From positions 1 to 19,482 of the forward strand of contig NZ_CAKPXS010000031.1 in assembly GCF_934202235.1 (NCBI RefSeq): DNA of 19,482 nucleotides, in the 5' to 3' direction. The notes under the pieces were generated by a model, which was given only the letters and a program-made list of their open reading frames with translations, had not been told where the DNA came from and ran no database searches. This document shows, one piece after another, positions 1 through 7,065 of this stretch (position 1 is its first letter; the number at the start of each line of letters is the position of its first letter). Origin of the DNA: an uncultured Limosilactobacillus sp. Lineage in GTDB: Bacteria; Bacillota; Bacilli; Lactobacillales; Lactobacillaceae. Both the position numbers and the translations under genes were made by a program.

Positions 1-30
1 AATCTTCGTATTGATGCTAATTTTAGCCAT
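1..30 (-). CDS. Possible 5' end of a further minus-strand gene (partial)
   Basis: A short open frame runs off the left edge; its first ten residues would read MAKISINTKI. A GAGGG sequence lies 7 nt before the ATG, so initiation is possible. That GAGGG is part of the distal arm of the hisS terminator, and the U-tract fills the spacer. Ten residues are too few to name a family. It does not look like the start of AspRS, the common neighbour of hisS. It may be chance. Confidence 0.2.
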   Translation of the reverse strand, partial: MAKISINTKI

Positions 31-69
31 AAAAATACCCTCGGAGTTGAATTTCCAACTCTGGGGGTA
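31..69 (-). terminator. Rho-independent terminator after hisS
   Basis: Read on the minus strand, the arms at 56-69 and 36-49 form a 14-bp stem with two mismatches and a 6-nt loop. A run of five U follows (31-35). It lies about 30 nt after the hisS stop codon. Confidence 0.8.
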
Positions 70-98
70 CACGTCAGGATGACCCTTTTACTTATTCA

Positions 99-1391
99 TT
101 ATTTTAAGTAATCTTGCGGATTGGCCAGGAGGTCGTCGACAGTCACTTCAACCTGTTGACCACTCTGAGTTTGCTTCAACGTCAGCTTGCCGGATTCAAT
201 TTCCCGGTCGCCGATAACGGTGAAGTACTTGGCATTCCGCCGGGCCGCTTCCTTAATTTGCGTCCCTAACTTACGCCCTTCATAGTCCTTGTCAACAGCA
301 ACGTCCTTGCTACGGAGCTTCGTCATCAACTGAAAGGCATAGTTGCTACCGTCTTCATCAGGCGCCGTCAAGAAGAGGTCCAACCCAGGTTGTGGCGCAA
401 AGTTCGGGTTCTCTTCTTGAAGCAGGAGCAAGAGGCGCTCCACCCCAATCCCAAAGCCAATGCCCCCGTTATCAGGACCGCCGACTTGGGCTAACAAACC
501 ATTGTAACGACCGCCACCACAAACCGTCACCCAGTCGCCACCGAAGACCGGCGAATTAGACATGATCTCGAAGATCGTCTGGTTGTAGTAGTCCAACCCC
601 CGCACCATGTCGGGGTCGATTTCGTACTTAATACCCAGTGCGTCAAGCTGCTGCTTAACGGTAGCGAAGTACTGTTGTGAGTAGTCGCTAAGGCAGTCCA
701 GGATCGATGGTGCATTGGCCACAATCTTTTTGTCGGCAGCATCCTTACTATCAAGGACCCGGAGCGGGTTACGGTATAACCGCCGCTTCGAATCATCAGA
801 CAGTTGGTCGTAGAACGGCTTCAAGTAGTCGATCAACTGCTGACGGTATGTTTCACGGGTTTCCTTGTCACCGAGACAATTCAGGGTGACCTTGAGCTTG
901 TCCGCTACTCCCAGCCGCTTGAAGAATTCCATCGCCATCGCAATCGTTTCAACATCAACTTGCGGCGATTCGTTGTTGAGGGCTTCGCAACCAATCTGGG
1001 TAAATTGTCGTTGCCGACCAGATTGTGGTCGTTCATAACGGAACATTGGGCCCATGTAGTAAACCTTGTACGGCTTAGCGTATTCCGGACCATACAGGCG
1101 GTTTTCCACGTAAGCCCGGGCAACCCCGGCAGTACCTTCTGGCCGCAACGCAATGTGCCGTCCACCCTTATCGTCAAAATCATACATTTGCTTTTCCACA
1201 ATATCCGAGGTCTCCCCCGCACTGCGGTCAAATAACTCCAAATTTTCAAACATCGGCGTCCGAATGCCTTCGTAACCGTAAACCCGGAAAACATCACGCG
1301 CCGTCGCTTCAACCTTCTGCCAAGTTTCGATTTCTCCCGGCAGGATGTCTGCCGTCCCCTTTGGTCGTTGGAACTTATTCGTTTTTGCCAT
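99..1391 (-). CDS. hisS: Histidyl-tRNA synthetase
   Basis: Charges tRNA-His with histidine in the cytoplasm; class II aminoacyl-tRNA synthetase, 430 residues, the usual size. Visible class II and HisRS motifs: ALRPEGTA at 81-88, motif 2 around FRYERPQSGRQRQF (117-130), the HisRS signature RGLDYYNQTIFE (264-275), CGGGRYNGL (291-299) and motif 3 in GIGFGIGVERLLL (310-322). The C-terminal anticodon-binding domain covers about 335-425. The start is the ATG at 1391 (MAKTNKFQRPKG), preceded by AAAGGGG. A longer frame to 1433 would run back into the leader's terminator stem and adds residues not typical of HisRS. A T-box leader lies upstream and a terminator downstream, so it is probably a single-gene transcript controlled by tRNA-His charging. 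Confidence 0.97.
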   Translation of the reverse strand: MAKTNKFQRPKGTADILPGEIETWQKVEATARDVFRVYGYEGIRTPMFENLELFDRSAGETSDIVEKQMYDFDDKGGRHIALRPEGTAGVARAYVENRLYGPEYAKPYKVYYMGPMFRYERPQSGRQRQFTQIGCEALNNESPQVDVETIAMAMEFFKRLGVADKLKVTLNCLGDKETRETYRQQLIDYLKPFYDQLSDDSKRRLYRNPLRVLDSKDAADKKIVANAPSILDCLSDYSQQYFATVKQQLDALGIKYEIDPDMVRGLDYYNQTIFEIMSNSPVFGGDWVTVCGGGRYNGLLAQVGGPDNGGIGFGIGVERLLLLLQEENPNFAPQPGLDLFLTAPDEDGSNYAFQLMTKLRSKDVAVDKDYEGRKLGTQIKEAARRNAKYFTVIGDREIESGKLTLKQTQSGQQVEVTVDDLLANPQDYLK

Positions 1392-1410
1392 CGCTGAAAA
1401 TACCCCTTTC

Positions 1411-1664
1411 AAAAGAAAAACTCCCTCCGTCAAATGACGAGAGGGAGATGATTAGTCTCTGTTCCACCCCTGTTCACGACTGCCTCACAACAGCCGCCTC
1501 AGTAGGTTTTTCAACCCCGGTGATAACGGAGCCGCTCCGGACCGAATGCATGCACACTCGACCAATTTGCAGGTGTGAATTACTGCTTTTGCCCGGTCTT
1601 TCAGCACGTGACCGGTTCTCTGTTTAGCAAGCCGCTTTTTCCTGCGCACTATCTTTTCATATCA
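1411..1664 (-). promoter_or_regulatory. T-box riboswitch leader of hisS
   Basis: Leader RNA that senses uncharged tRNA. The minus strand carries the T-box core GGGGTGGAACAGAG (about 1457-1471, against the consensus AGGGTGGNACCGCG). It is followed by a GC-rich terminator stem (arms 1441-1447 with 1436-1439, and 1421-1431) and a U-rich tract at 1411-1420. A CAC triplet at 1575-1577, in the sequence ATTCACACC, is a plausible histidine specifier; that assignment is inference. An AGAGAACCGG stretch further upstream resembles the stem I region. The gene downstream is hisS, which fits. Confidence 0.85.
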
Positions 1665-1670
1665 ACACTT

Positions 1671-1700
1671 ATCCTACTTGATTGGAGGCGAGCTTGTCAA
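1671..1700 (-). promoter_or_regulatory. Promoter of the hisS T-box transcript
   Basis: On the minus strand, TTGACA (1695-1700) and TAGGAT (1671-1676) are separated by 18 nt. They sit between the lytR terminator and the T-box leader. Predicted transcript start is near 1664. Confidence 0.65.
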
Positions 1701-1728
1701 CACCAAACCATCCTTCGCCACCAACCAG

Positions 1729-1760
1729 AAAAGCCCCCTCACCGACTAGTCGGCAAGGAG
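1729..1760 (-). terminator. Terminator after the LCP gene
   Basis: Arms 1749-1760 and 1735-1746 form a 12-bp stem with three G-U pairs. GCTTTTCT follows on the minus strand. It begins 16 nt after the stop codon of the LCP-family gene. Confidence 0.75.
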
Positions 1761-1776
1761 ACTGATGCGAACTAAT

Positions 1777-3126
1777 TTATTCTGCACTGTCCGCGCTCGT
1801 CGGTGCTTCCGGAGAGCTTGCCGGCGATTCAGTGGTCGTAGTTGAGGAATGACCCGGTTCGCTACTGGTCGTCCCGGTGCTGCCACTAGTAACCGCATTA
1901 CTACCGGTGGAACCACCAAAAGTCGATGAACCAGTAGTCAGCGACGAACTAGCGTGGTGACTTGATGATTTCTTACTAGAGCCACCACTACCAGCAACGT
2001 TATACTGGGCACCATTTGGCAGTTCAAAGTTGACGTTAGTGACCCCGTCGTAGGTGGTCTGCAGGTTCCACATCCAGGTTTCGTAGTTGTGAACCTTCTT
2101 GAACTTCAGGCCGAGGGCGTGACGAATCAGCTTAGAAACGCGGTTGATTTCCTTTGGCGAAGCAATCTGGAATGACGCGCCATCAATCGTCGCGTCCTTA
2201 CCATGGAAGTGGTAAGTCTTAACATTGTTCATTGCCAAGTGGTAGTTGGCGTAGAGCGTCGCGACATTATCAATTGGCACGTTAGTCTTGACTCCGTCCT
2301 TGACTGCATCAAGGATCTTGTTAACTGCCCCGACAGATCCCGAGGACTTCAGCTCGTGAATAACACTAATCATTACTTGCTGTTGCCGCTTTTGCCGTCC
2401 GTAGTCGTTATTCGGGTCGTCGTACCGCATCCGTGAATACTTGAGGGCATATTCACCATTAAGGTGCTGCTTACCTTTCGGGAAGTGGTGTCCCTCATAA
2501 TCAAAGGCAAATGGGTTGTCCACTTCAACCCCGCCAACGGCATTGACCACTTTCTTCAGCACACCCATGTTAATTACCGCATAGTAGTCAATCGGTACGT
2601 TCAACAGTTCCGATACCTGCTTGCAGGTTTGCTTTGGTCCGCCAATCGAATAAGCCGCATTAATCTTGACGTAGTCAGGGCCATCATCGGTATTAACCCG
2701 GACCAGGGTGTCCCGTGGGATACTGGTCATGGTAATCGTCTGCTTCTTCGGGTTGACCGTCATTAGTTCCAGGGTATCGGTATTACCACCCTTATTCCCC
2801 CGGTTCAAGGCACCGACGTCAGTCCCCATCAGCAAGACAGACACTGGTTTGCCAGCCTTCAGTTTCGGATCAATCTTCCCGCTCCCCTGCTTAAAGACTC
2901 CCTGGGCGGTGCTGTGAATCTTGTGGTACTCATAACCGCCCGCGCAAATCAACAGCAAGATCAGCGCCAGAACAAAGCGCTTTAGCCACTTACCAGGCCG
3001 GTGTGGGTGAAGTTGCGAATTACCGCCCGTTTGCCGGTGGCGACGGTGCTGTTTTCTGGCTACGCTCTCATCAATGTCTCGTTGGAGACGTTCGCGGTAT
3101 TCTTCCCGCGTTTCATGTTTAGCCAT
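1777..3126 (-). CDS. LytR-CpsA-Psr (LCP) family cell-wall glycopolymer ligase
   Basis: LCP proteins transfer undecaprenyl-linked glycopolymers (teichoic acids, polysaccharides) onto peptidoglycan outside the membrane. This 449-residue protein has a basic cytoplasmic N-terminus (1-48), one membrane segment (about 51-64) and an extracellular LCP domain (about 94-260). Family features: VSVLLMGTDVG (95-105), TDTLELMTVNPK (116-127), SIPRDTLV (135-142) and the arginine-rich YSRMRYDDPNNDYGRQKRQQ (230-249). From about 378 to the end it is low-complexity Ser/Thr/Gly, probably a flexible wall-spanning tail. Start: ATG with AGAGGG 8 nt upstream. It has its own promoter and terminator. Which glycopolymer it attaches cannot be told from the sequence. 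Confidence 0.93.
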   Translation of the reverse strand: MAKHETREEYRERLQRDIDESVARKQHRRHRQTGGNSQLHPHRPGKWLKRFVLALILLLICAGGYEYHKIHSTAQGVFKQGSGKIDPKLKAGKPVSVLLMGTDVGALNRGNKGGNTDTLELMTVNPKKQTITMTSIPRDTLVRVNTDDGPDYVKINAAYSIGGPKQTCKQVSELLNVPIDYYAVINMGVLKKVVNAVGGVEVDNPFAFDYEGHHFPKGKQHLNGEYALKYSRMRYDDPNNDYGRQKRQQQVMISVIHELKSSGSVGAVNKILDAVKDGVKTNVPIDNVATLYANYHLAMNNVKTYHFHGKDATIDGASFQIASPKEINRVSKLIRHALGLKFKKVHNYETWMWNLQTTYDGVTNVNFELPNGAQYNVAGSGGSSKKSSSHHASSSLTTGSSTFGGSTGSNAVTSGSTGTTSSEPGHSSTTTTESPASSPEAPTSADSAE

Positions 3127-3192
3127 CTTTCAAACCCTCTGTAGTTGTTTTCTTAGCTAGTATGCTCAATGATAATCAAATCAACTCTTCCT

Positions 3193-3221
3193 AATCTAGC
3201 AGAGTCGTCAACATTAGTCAA
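3193..3221 (-). promoter_or_regulatory. Promoter of the LCP gene
   Basis: TTGACT (3216-3221) and TAGATT (3193-3198) on the minus strand are separated by 17 nt. They lie about 67 nt before the start codon. Confidence 0.7.
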
Positions 3222-3261
3222 TTACCGATCCGGTCATGTTAGGAAAATCTCAATATTTTGG

Positions 3262-3549
3262 TTAGCGCTGGTGGGCAAACCCGCGATAAGCAATCGTCAT
3301 TCCCACCCCTTGTCTAACTAGCCGGACGACTGCTGGTAACGATGTTCTGCTGGCAGCCAGACTATGAAGCGGAACCGATCGTGTGCGGTGACCAGGCCGC
3401 TGCCATTCCAAAAACCAGTTGTATTGTTGATTAAAGGTGTCATTGACAATCAGTATCCGGTATCGAACATTTAAGTGGTGGTCAAAGTGGTCATAAATCC
3501 GCTTGAGGATTAACTTCGCGGCGGCGCTTGCCGACTCATGATGTGGCAT
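3262..3549 (-). CDS. Small basic protein of unknown function, predicted LexA-regulated
   Basis: I do not recognise this 95-residue protein. It is rich in Arg and His (MPHHESASAAAKLILKRIYD at the start), with a hydrophobic patch RYRILIVND (29-37), a Trp-containing stretch NWFLEWQRPG (44-53) and a basic C-terminal half. No signal peptide, membrane helix or LysM motif is visible, so it does not resemble YneA-type division inhibitors. The frame is open to a GTG at 3558, but the ATG at 3549 is better placed: GAGGTG lies 6 nt before it. A TATAAT element and a perfect LexA-type palindrome lie just upstream, so it is likely induced by DNA damage. A role in the SOS response is inferred from the promoter only. 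The gene is followed by no clear terminator before the lytR promoter. Confidence 0.65.
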   Translation of the reverse strand: MPHHESASAAAKLILKRIYDHFDHHLNVRYRILIVNDTFNQQYNWFLEWQRPGHRTRSVPLHSLAASRTSLPAVVRLVRQGVGMTIAYRGFAHQR

Positions 3550-3611
3550 AAAAAACACCTCACCGCTATTATAGCATCAAACACGAACAAGTGTTCGAAT
3601 CGCGGTGAGGT
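3550..3611 (-). terminator. Terminator-like hairpin after the EamA gene, enclosing the LexA promoter
   Basis: A perfect 10-bp inverted repeat (ACCTCACCGC; arms 3602-3611 and 3557-3566) encloses 35 nt, and six U follow on the minus strand (3550-3555). It starts 8 nt after the EamA stop codon. The enclosed segment holds the LexA palindrome, which can form an inner hairpin. The distal arm contains the ribosome binding site of the small gene. Confidence 0.6.
3568..3597 (-). promoter_or_regulatory. LexA-box promoter of the small gene
   Basis: The palindrome CGAACACTTGTTCG (3584-3597) is a perfect CGAAC-N4-GTTCG, the Gram-positive LexA (DinR) operator. On the minus strand it is followed by an extended -10, TGCTATAAT (TATAAT at 3568-3573), so LexA would cover the spacer and -35 region. 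Predicted start of transcription is near 3561. Confidence 0.75.
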
Positions 3612-3618
3612 TGAATGT

Positions 3619-4551
3619 TTAACTGGGTGACACTCGTTTTTCTTTCGGTTGGTAGTTTAACGCCAAAACGGCAACAATGATCATTACCGAGCCGAGCCAG
3701 TCAGCCCCCGTCAAGTGCAGGTGAAAAATAAGGACCGACCCGATCGTTGCCGACAGTGGCTCAAAGGCATCCAGGAAACCGGCCGTTGAAGGCGGAATGT
3801 AACGGAGCGCGTTGGTAAAGAGCTGGAAAGGAATCAGCGTCCCCACAATAATGACCGCAGCCATCAGCCACCAGATCTTGCCATTAGCTGGTAATGACGG
3901 CTGAGCGGGGTGAACCAGCAGGAGAGCCAGGCCAGAAATCAGCAGGCCCCAGCCGGTAATGACGAGCGAAGAAAAGCCACCACGGACCATCCGTTGGGGA
4001 ATCAGGGTATTGGTGGCGACCCCGACCGCTGAACATAGCCCCCAGAAGAGAATCCCAGGGGTTAGTGCCAGGTGGTTAAACCGCCCGTGAGTTGCCAGGA
4101 TAAAGACCCCCGCAAAGGCGACGACGGCCGCAATCATTTCGATCCGTCGCGGCCGTTGGTGACGAAAAAGGGCCACGTAAGCCACAATGAAGAAGGGGCC
4201 AATAAACTGCAGGATGGTTGCGATCGACGCGTTCCCCTCCTGGACCACGCGAAAGTAGCAGTACTGTACCGGCAACAGGCCTAAAACACCGTAAGCGGTA
4301 ATGGTAATGGCATCACGCTTGGTCCGCCAAACACGAAGCGGATCCTTATGGGCCAGTGCCGCCATGATAAGTAGAATAATACCAGAGGTAATCATCCGCA
4401 CCTGTGAGACCCACATCGGTGTTATTTGCGGACTGATATTAAACAATCCCTTGGCACAAAGCCCCGAAATGCCCCAAAAGGTACAGGAAATAATCCCGAT
4501 CAATGTCCAAAAGCGCCGCTGCCGACGTTGTTCCTGCGTCACACTCACCAT
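3619..4551 (-). CDS. EamA/DMT-family transporter
   Basis: Predicted inner-membrane permease of the drug/metabolite transporter superfamily, 310 residues, about ten hydrophobic helices in two EamA repeats (about 15-155 and 165-300). The second repeat carries the typical EPLSATIGSVLIF stretch (264-276). Substrate unknown; amino acids or other small metabolites are common for the family. The ATG at 4551 is preceded by GAGGA 8 nt upstream, and the stop of the upstream 74-residue gene is only 11 nt away, so the two are probably cotranscribed with glpF. Confidence 0.88.
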   Translation of the reverse strand: MVSVTQEQRRQRRFWTLIGIISCTFWGISGLCAKGLFNISPQITPMWVSQVRMITSGIILLIMAALAHKDPLRVWRTKRDAITITAYGVLGLLPVQYCYFRVVQEGNASIATILQFIGPFFIVAYVALFRHQRPRRIEMIAAVVAFAGVFILATHGRFNHLALTPGILFWGLCSAVGVATNTLIPQRMVRGGFSSLVITGWGLLISGLALLLVHPAQPSLPANGKIWWLMAAVIIVGTLIPFQLFTNALRYIPPSTAGFLDAFEPLSATIGSVLIFHLHLTGADWLGSVMIIVAVLALNYQPKEKRVSPS

Positions 4552-4562
4552 TCCTTCCGTCC

Positions 4563-4787
4563 TCAGTGATTGAGGTTCTTTTTAATTGCTGAAGTTAGTC
4601 CTAACCAGGTACCGATCATCACCATCGTGTAAATCGCACAAAAAATCGTTACCCACTTAATAAACGGTAAGAGGTGCAAACAGGTGATGATTCCCATAAC
4701 GATTGTCAGGACGAGCCAAATTGCAATCTGCTTGGTTATTTTATCACGTTGTTTTCTTAATTGTTCTGCTTTGAGCTGATTTGCCAT
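4563..4787 (-). CDS. Small two-helix membrane protein, unknown function
   Basis: 74 residues: a charged N-terminus with Lys/Arg/Gln (1-20, possibly helical), two hydrophobic segments (about 21-40 and 44-66) and a short basic tail. I do not recognise a family. The start codon directly abuts the stop of glpF (TAAATG) and the stop lies 11 nt before the EamA gene. It therefore looks translationally coupled in a glpF - small protein - EamA unit. No independent promoter is visible. Confidence 0.75.
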   Translation of the reverse strand: MANQLKAEQLRKQRDKITKQIAIWLVLTIVMGIITCLHLLPFIKWVTIFCAIYTMVMIGTWLGLTSAIKKNLNH

Positions 4788-5495
4788 TTATTTCACCATC
4801 GCTTGTAAACCGACTGCTAATAAACCACCACAAATGGGACCTACCATCGGCACCCAACTATACCACCAGCCAGCACCTGACTTATTCGGTACCGGGATTA
4901 AGGTATAAGCCAACCGTGGTCCCCAGTCCCGGGCCGGGTTCAGTGCAAAGCCAGTGGTGGTGCCGAGACCGGCACCGATGGCAAAAATCACTAATCCCAC
5001 TACGACTGGCTTTAGTCCGGTGGTAAAATCACCGAGGTTGACCAGTACTAGGATAAAAACGAAGGTCGCAATTAATTCACTGATAAAGTTAAACAACCCG
5101 TAATTAATCCCCGGCATTGTCGCAAAAATACTGACGTTATTTTCCTCCGGCCTGGTCGTGGCCTTAAAGTGCGGCCAAAACTGGATAATCACCACTACGG
5201 AACCCAGGAAAGCGCCCAGGAACTGGCCAGCCAAGTACGGCCCCACTTGGGCGGTGGGAAAAGTGCCAGCAACCGCAAAGGCAATCGTCACTGCGGGATT
5301 CAGGTGACCCTGTGACCCCAGTGAACCGGCTACGTAGACCCCCATTGTCACCGCGACGCCCCAGGCAAAGGCAATGTAGAACCAGTCCTTTTGTCCACTA
5401 CTAAACGTCTTTTTCAGGTTGAGCCCGGCACCAACACCACAACCAATCACAATCAGGATAAAGGTCCCCACCAGCTCGCCAATAAAACCATGCAT
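4788..5495 (-). CDS. glpF: Glycerol uptake facilitator / aquaglyceroporin (MIP family)
   Basis: Membrane channel for facilitated diffusion of glycerol and small neutral solutes. 235 residues, typical for the family, with six membrane helices and both pore loops: HLNPAVTIA with NPA at 66-68, and ALNPARD with NPA at 186-188. The Asp after the second NPAR (D190) is characteristic of glycerol-type channels rather than pure water channels. Start: ATG at 5495, with GGAGGA 8 nt upstream; a second ATG overlaps at 5491 in another frame. It starts 23 nt after the pgi terminator, which leaves little room for its own promoter, so expression may depend on readthrough from pgi. The exact substrate (glycerol, dihydroxyacetone, lactic acid) is not decidable here. 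Confidence 0.93.
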   Translation of the reverse strand: MHGFIGELVGTFILIVIGCGVGAGLNLKKTFSSGQKDWFYIAFAWGVAVTMGVYVAGSLGSQGHLNPAVTIAFAVAGTFPTAQVGPYLAGQFLGAFLGSVVVIIQFWPHFKATTRPEENNVSIFATMPGINYGLFNFISELIATFVFILVLVNLGDFTTGLKPVVVGLVIFAIGAGLGTTTGFALNPARDWGPRLAYTLIPVPNKSGAGWWYSWVPMVGPICGGLLAVGLQAMVK

Positions 5496-5514
5496 GATTA
5501 AATTCCTCCATTAC

Positions 5515-5552
5515 ATAGAAAAGGGGCGTGGCATAGAACCACGGCCCCTTTT
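5515..5552 (-). terminator. Terminator between pgi and glpF
   Basis: Arms 5539-5552 and 5519-5531 form a 13-14 bp GC-rich stem with one bulged base and a 7-nt loop. TTTTCT is on its 3' side. The A-tract and T-tract make it nearly symmetrical. Confidence 0.8.
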
Positions 5553-5568
5553 GGTTATCGTTGCCTTA

Positions 5569-6927
5569 TTATTGGTTATCCGCCATGGACTTCCACAACT
5601 TGTCACCAATCTCTTCGTAACCAGGCTTGCCCAACAGGCCAAACATGTTGACCTTATAAGCTTCCACACCCGGTTGGTTGAACGGGTTAATCCCGTCAAG
5701 GTAACCGGAAACGGCAATGGCTACTTCAAAGAAGTAAATCAAATAACCCAGGGTATGCTCAGTTTCATCCGGAATGTGAACCGTCATCACCGGAACACCA
5801 CCGTCGTTGTGGGCAGCAACGACCGCTTGGTAAGCCTTGGTGTTGGCAAAGTCCATCGTCTTGCCTTCCAGGTACTTCAGCCCGTCGAGGTTGTCTTCGG
5901 CACTCGGAATATCAACGTCAAAGTTCGGCTTGTCCAGTTTAACAACGGTTTCCATCAGGTTCCGCCGACCTTCTTGGATGTATTGGCCCAGTGAGTGGAG
6001 GTCCGTCGTGAAGTTAGCGCTGGACGGATAAATGCCCTTCTGGTCCTTCCCTTCGGATTCACCGGCCAGCTGCTTCCACCATTCGGCTAACATCCGCATG
6101 TTCGGCTCGTAGTTTTCCAGCAGCTCGGTGGTGTAGCCCTTCCGGTATAAGATGTTACGGAAAGCGGCGTACTGGTAAGCCGGGTTCTTGCTTAGATCAG
6201 CAGAAACCAGTTCACGTTCAGCATCTGCCGCCCCGGCCATCAGCTGGTCAATGTCAGCACCTGAAGCAGCGATTGGCAGGAGACCAACCGGGCAGAGGAC
6301 GGAGTAGCGACCACCAACGCCGTCAGGAATCACAAAGCTTTCGTAGCCGTGAGCATCCGCTTCGGTCTTCAGTGCGCCACGGGCCTTGTCAGTAGTGGCG
6401 TAAATCCGCTTATTAGCTCCTTCTTCCCCGTACTTCTTAATCAGTAACTGCTTGAAGATCCGGAAAGCAATCGATGGTTCGGTCGTCGTCCCCGACTTGG
6501 AAACAATGTTGATTGAAAAGTCCTTATCGCCAATCAGCTGGATCAGGTCGTGAACATAAGTCGAACTCAGTGAGTTCCCGGCGAAGACCACCAGCGGATA
6601 CTGGCGGTCTTCTGCTGACTGTGCTTCATAGAAGGTATTGTGCAGGAAGTCAACCGCCATCTTAGCGCCCAGGTAGGAGCCACCAATCCCGATTACGACC
6701 AGCACGTCTGAATCGGACTGGATCTTCTTGGCGGCCTTCTTAATCCGTGCAAATTCTTCTTTATCATACTGGGTCGGCAAATGCAGCCAGTCAAGGAAGT
6801 CGGCACCGGCCCCCGTCCCGTTGCGTAACTCGCTGTCCGCGGCAGTTACCATTGCCTGCATCTCACCTAATTCATTAGCGTGCACAAACTTCTTCAATGC
6901 ACTACTATCAAACGAAACCTTTCCCAT
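5569..6927 (-). CDS. pgi: Glucose-6-phosphate isomerase
   Basis: Interconverts glucose-6-phosphate and fructose-6-phosphate in the cytoplasm. 452 residues, the short bacterial form. Motifs: the sugar-phosphate loop SKSGTTTE (143-150), IGIGGSYLGA (79-88), the catalytic Glu in LAGESEGKDQKG (E290), His311 in DLHSLGQ and Lys425 in VEAYKVNMF. Start: ATG at 6927, with AAAGGA 10 nt upstream. A strong promoter with a cre site in its spacer lies 46-74 nt upstream, so repression by CcpA is likely. In heterofermentative lactobacilli this enzyme mainly links fructose-6-phosphate to the phosphoketolase route and to cell-wall sugar synthesis; that placement is background knowledge. Confidence 0.97.
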   Translation of the reverse strand: MGKVSFDSSALKKFVHANELGEMQAMVTAADSELRNGTGAGADFLDWLHLPTQYDKEEFARIKKAAKKIQSDSDVLVVIGIGGSYLGAKMAVDFLHNTFYEAQSAEDRQYPLVVFAGNSLSSTYVHDLIQLIGDKDFSINIVSKSGTTTEPSIAFRIFKQLLIKKYGEEGANKRIYATTDKARGALKTEADAHGYESFVIPDGVGGRYSVLCPVGLLPIAASGADIDQLMAGAADAERELVSADLSKNPAYQYAAFRNILYRKGYTTELLENYEPNMRMLAEWWKQLAGESEGKDQKGIYPSSANFTTDLHSLGQYIQEGRRNLMETVVKLDKPNFDVDIPSAEDNLDGLKYLEGKTMDFANTKAYQAVVAAHNDGGVPVMTVHIPDETEHTLGYLIYFFEVAIAVSGYLDGINPFNQPGVEAYKVNMFGLLGKPGYEEIGDKLWKSMADNQ

Positions 6928-6972
6928 CTTTACCGGATCCTTTCCGTGAATTGTCTAGAAATATTCTCTTCA

Positions 6973-7001
6973 ATAATAATGTAAACGTTATCGATATGCA
7001 A
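6973..7001 (-). promoter_or_regulatory. pgi promoter with cre site in the spacer
   Basis: TTGCAT (6996-7001) and TATTAT (6973-6978) on the minus strand are 17 nt apart. The spacer holds a cre-like palindrome at 6980-6993 (TGTAAACGTTATCG on the plus strand), 13 of 14 positions against TGWAARCGYTWNCW. A cre site between -35 and -10 normally means repression by CcpA. Confidence 0.75.
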
Positions 7002-7020
7002 TAGTCAGCCTACCATGATA

Positions 7021-7055
7021 AAGAAAAGACGGGCGCCACAATAGCGTCCGTCCTT
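7021..7055 (-). terminator. Terminator after the ahpCF operon
   Basis: Arms 7044-7055 and 7025-7036 form a 12-bp stem with one mismatch and one G-U pair. TTTTCTT follows on the minus strand. It lies about 10 nt after the reductase stop. Confidence 0.8.
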
Positions 7056-7065
7056 GTAAAGCTAA

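Noticed and set aside
1392..1433. Fourteen-residue N-terminal extension of hisS
   Set aside because: It would translate the T-box terminator stem; the ATG at 1391 gives a normal HisRS start and has a ribosome binding site.
5419..5994. 191-codon plus-strand open frame over the pgi and glpF junction
   Set aside because: It is the shadow of two well-recognised minus-strand genes and crosses a terminator; its translation resembles no family.
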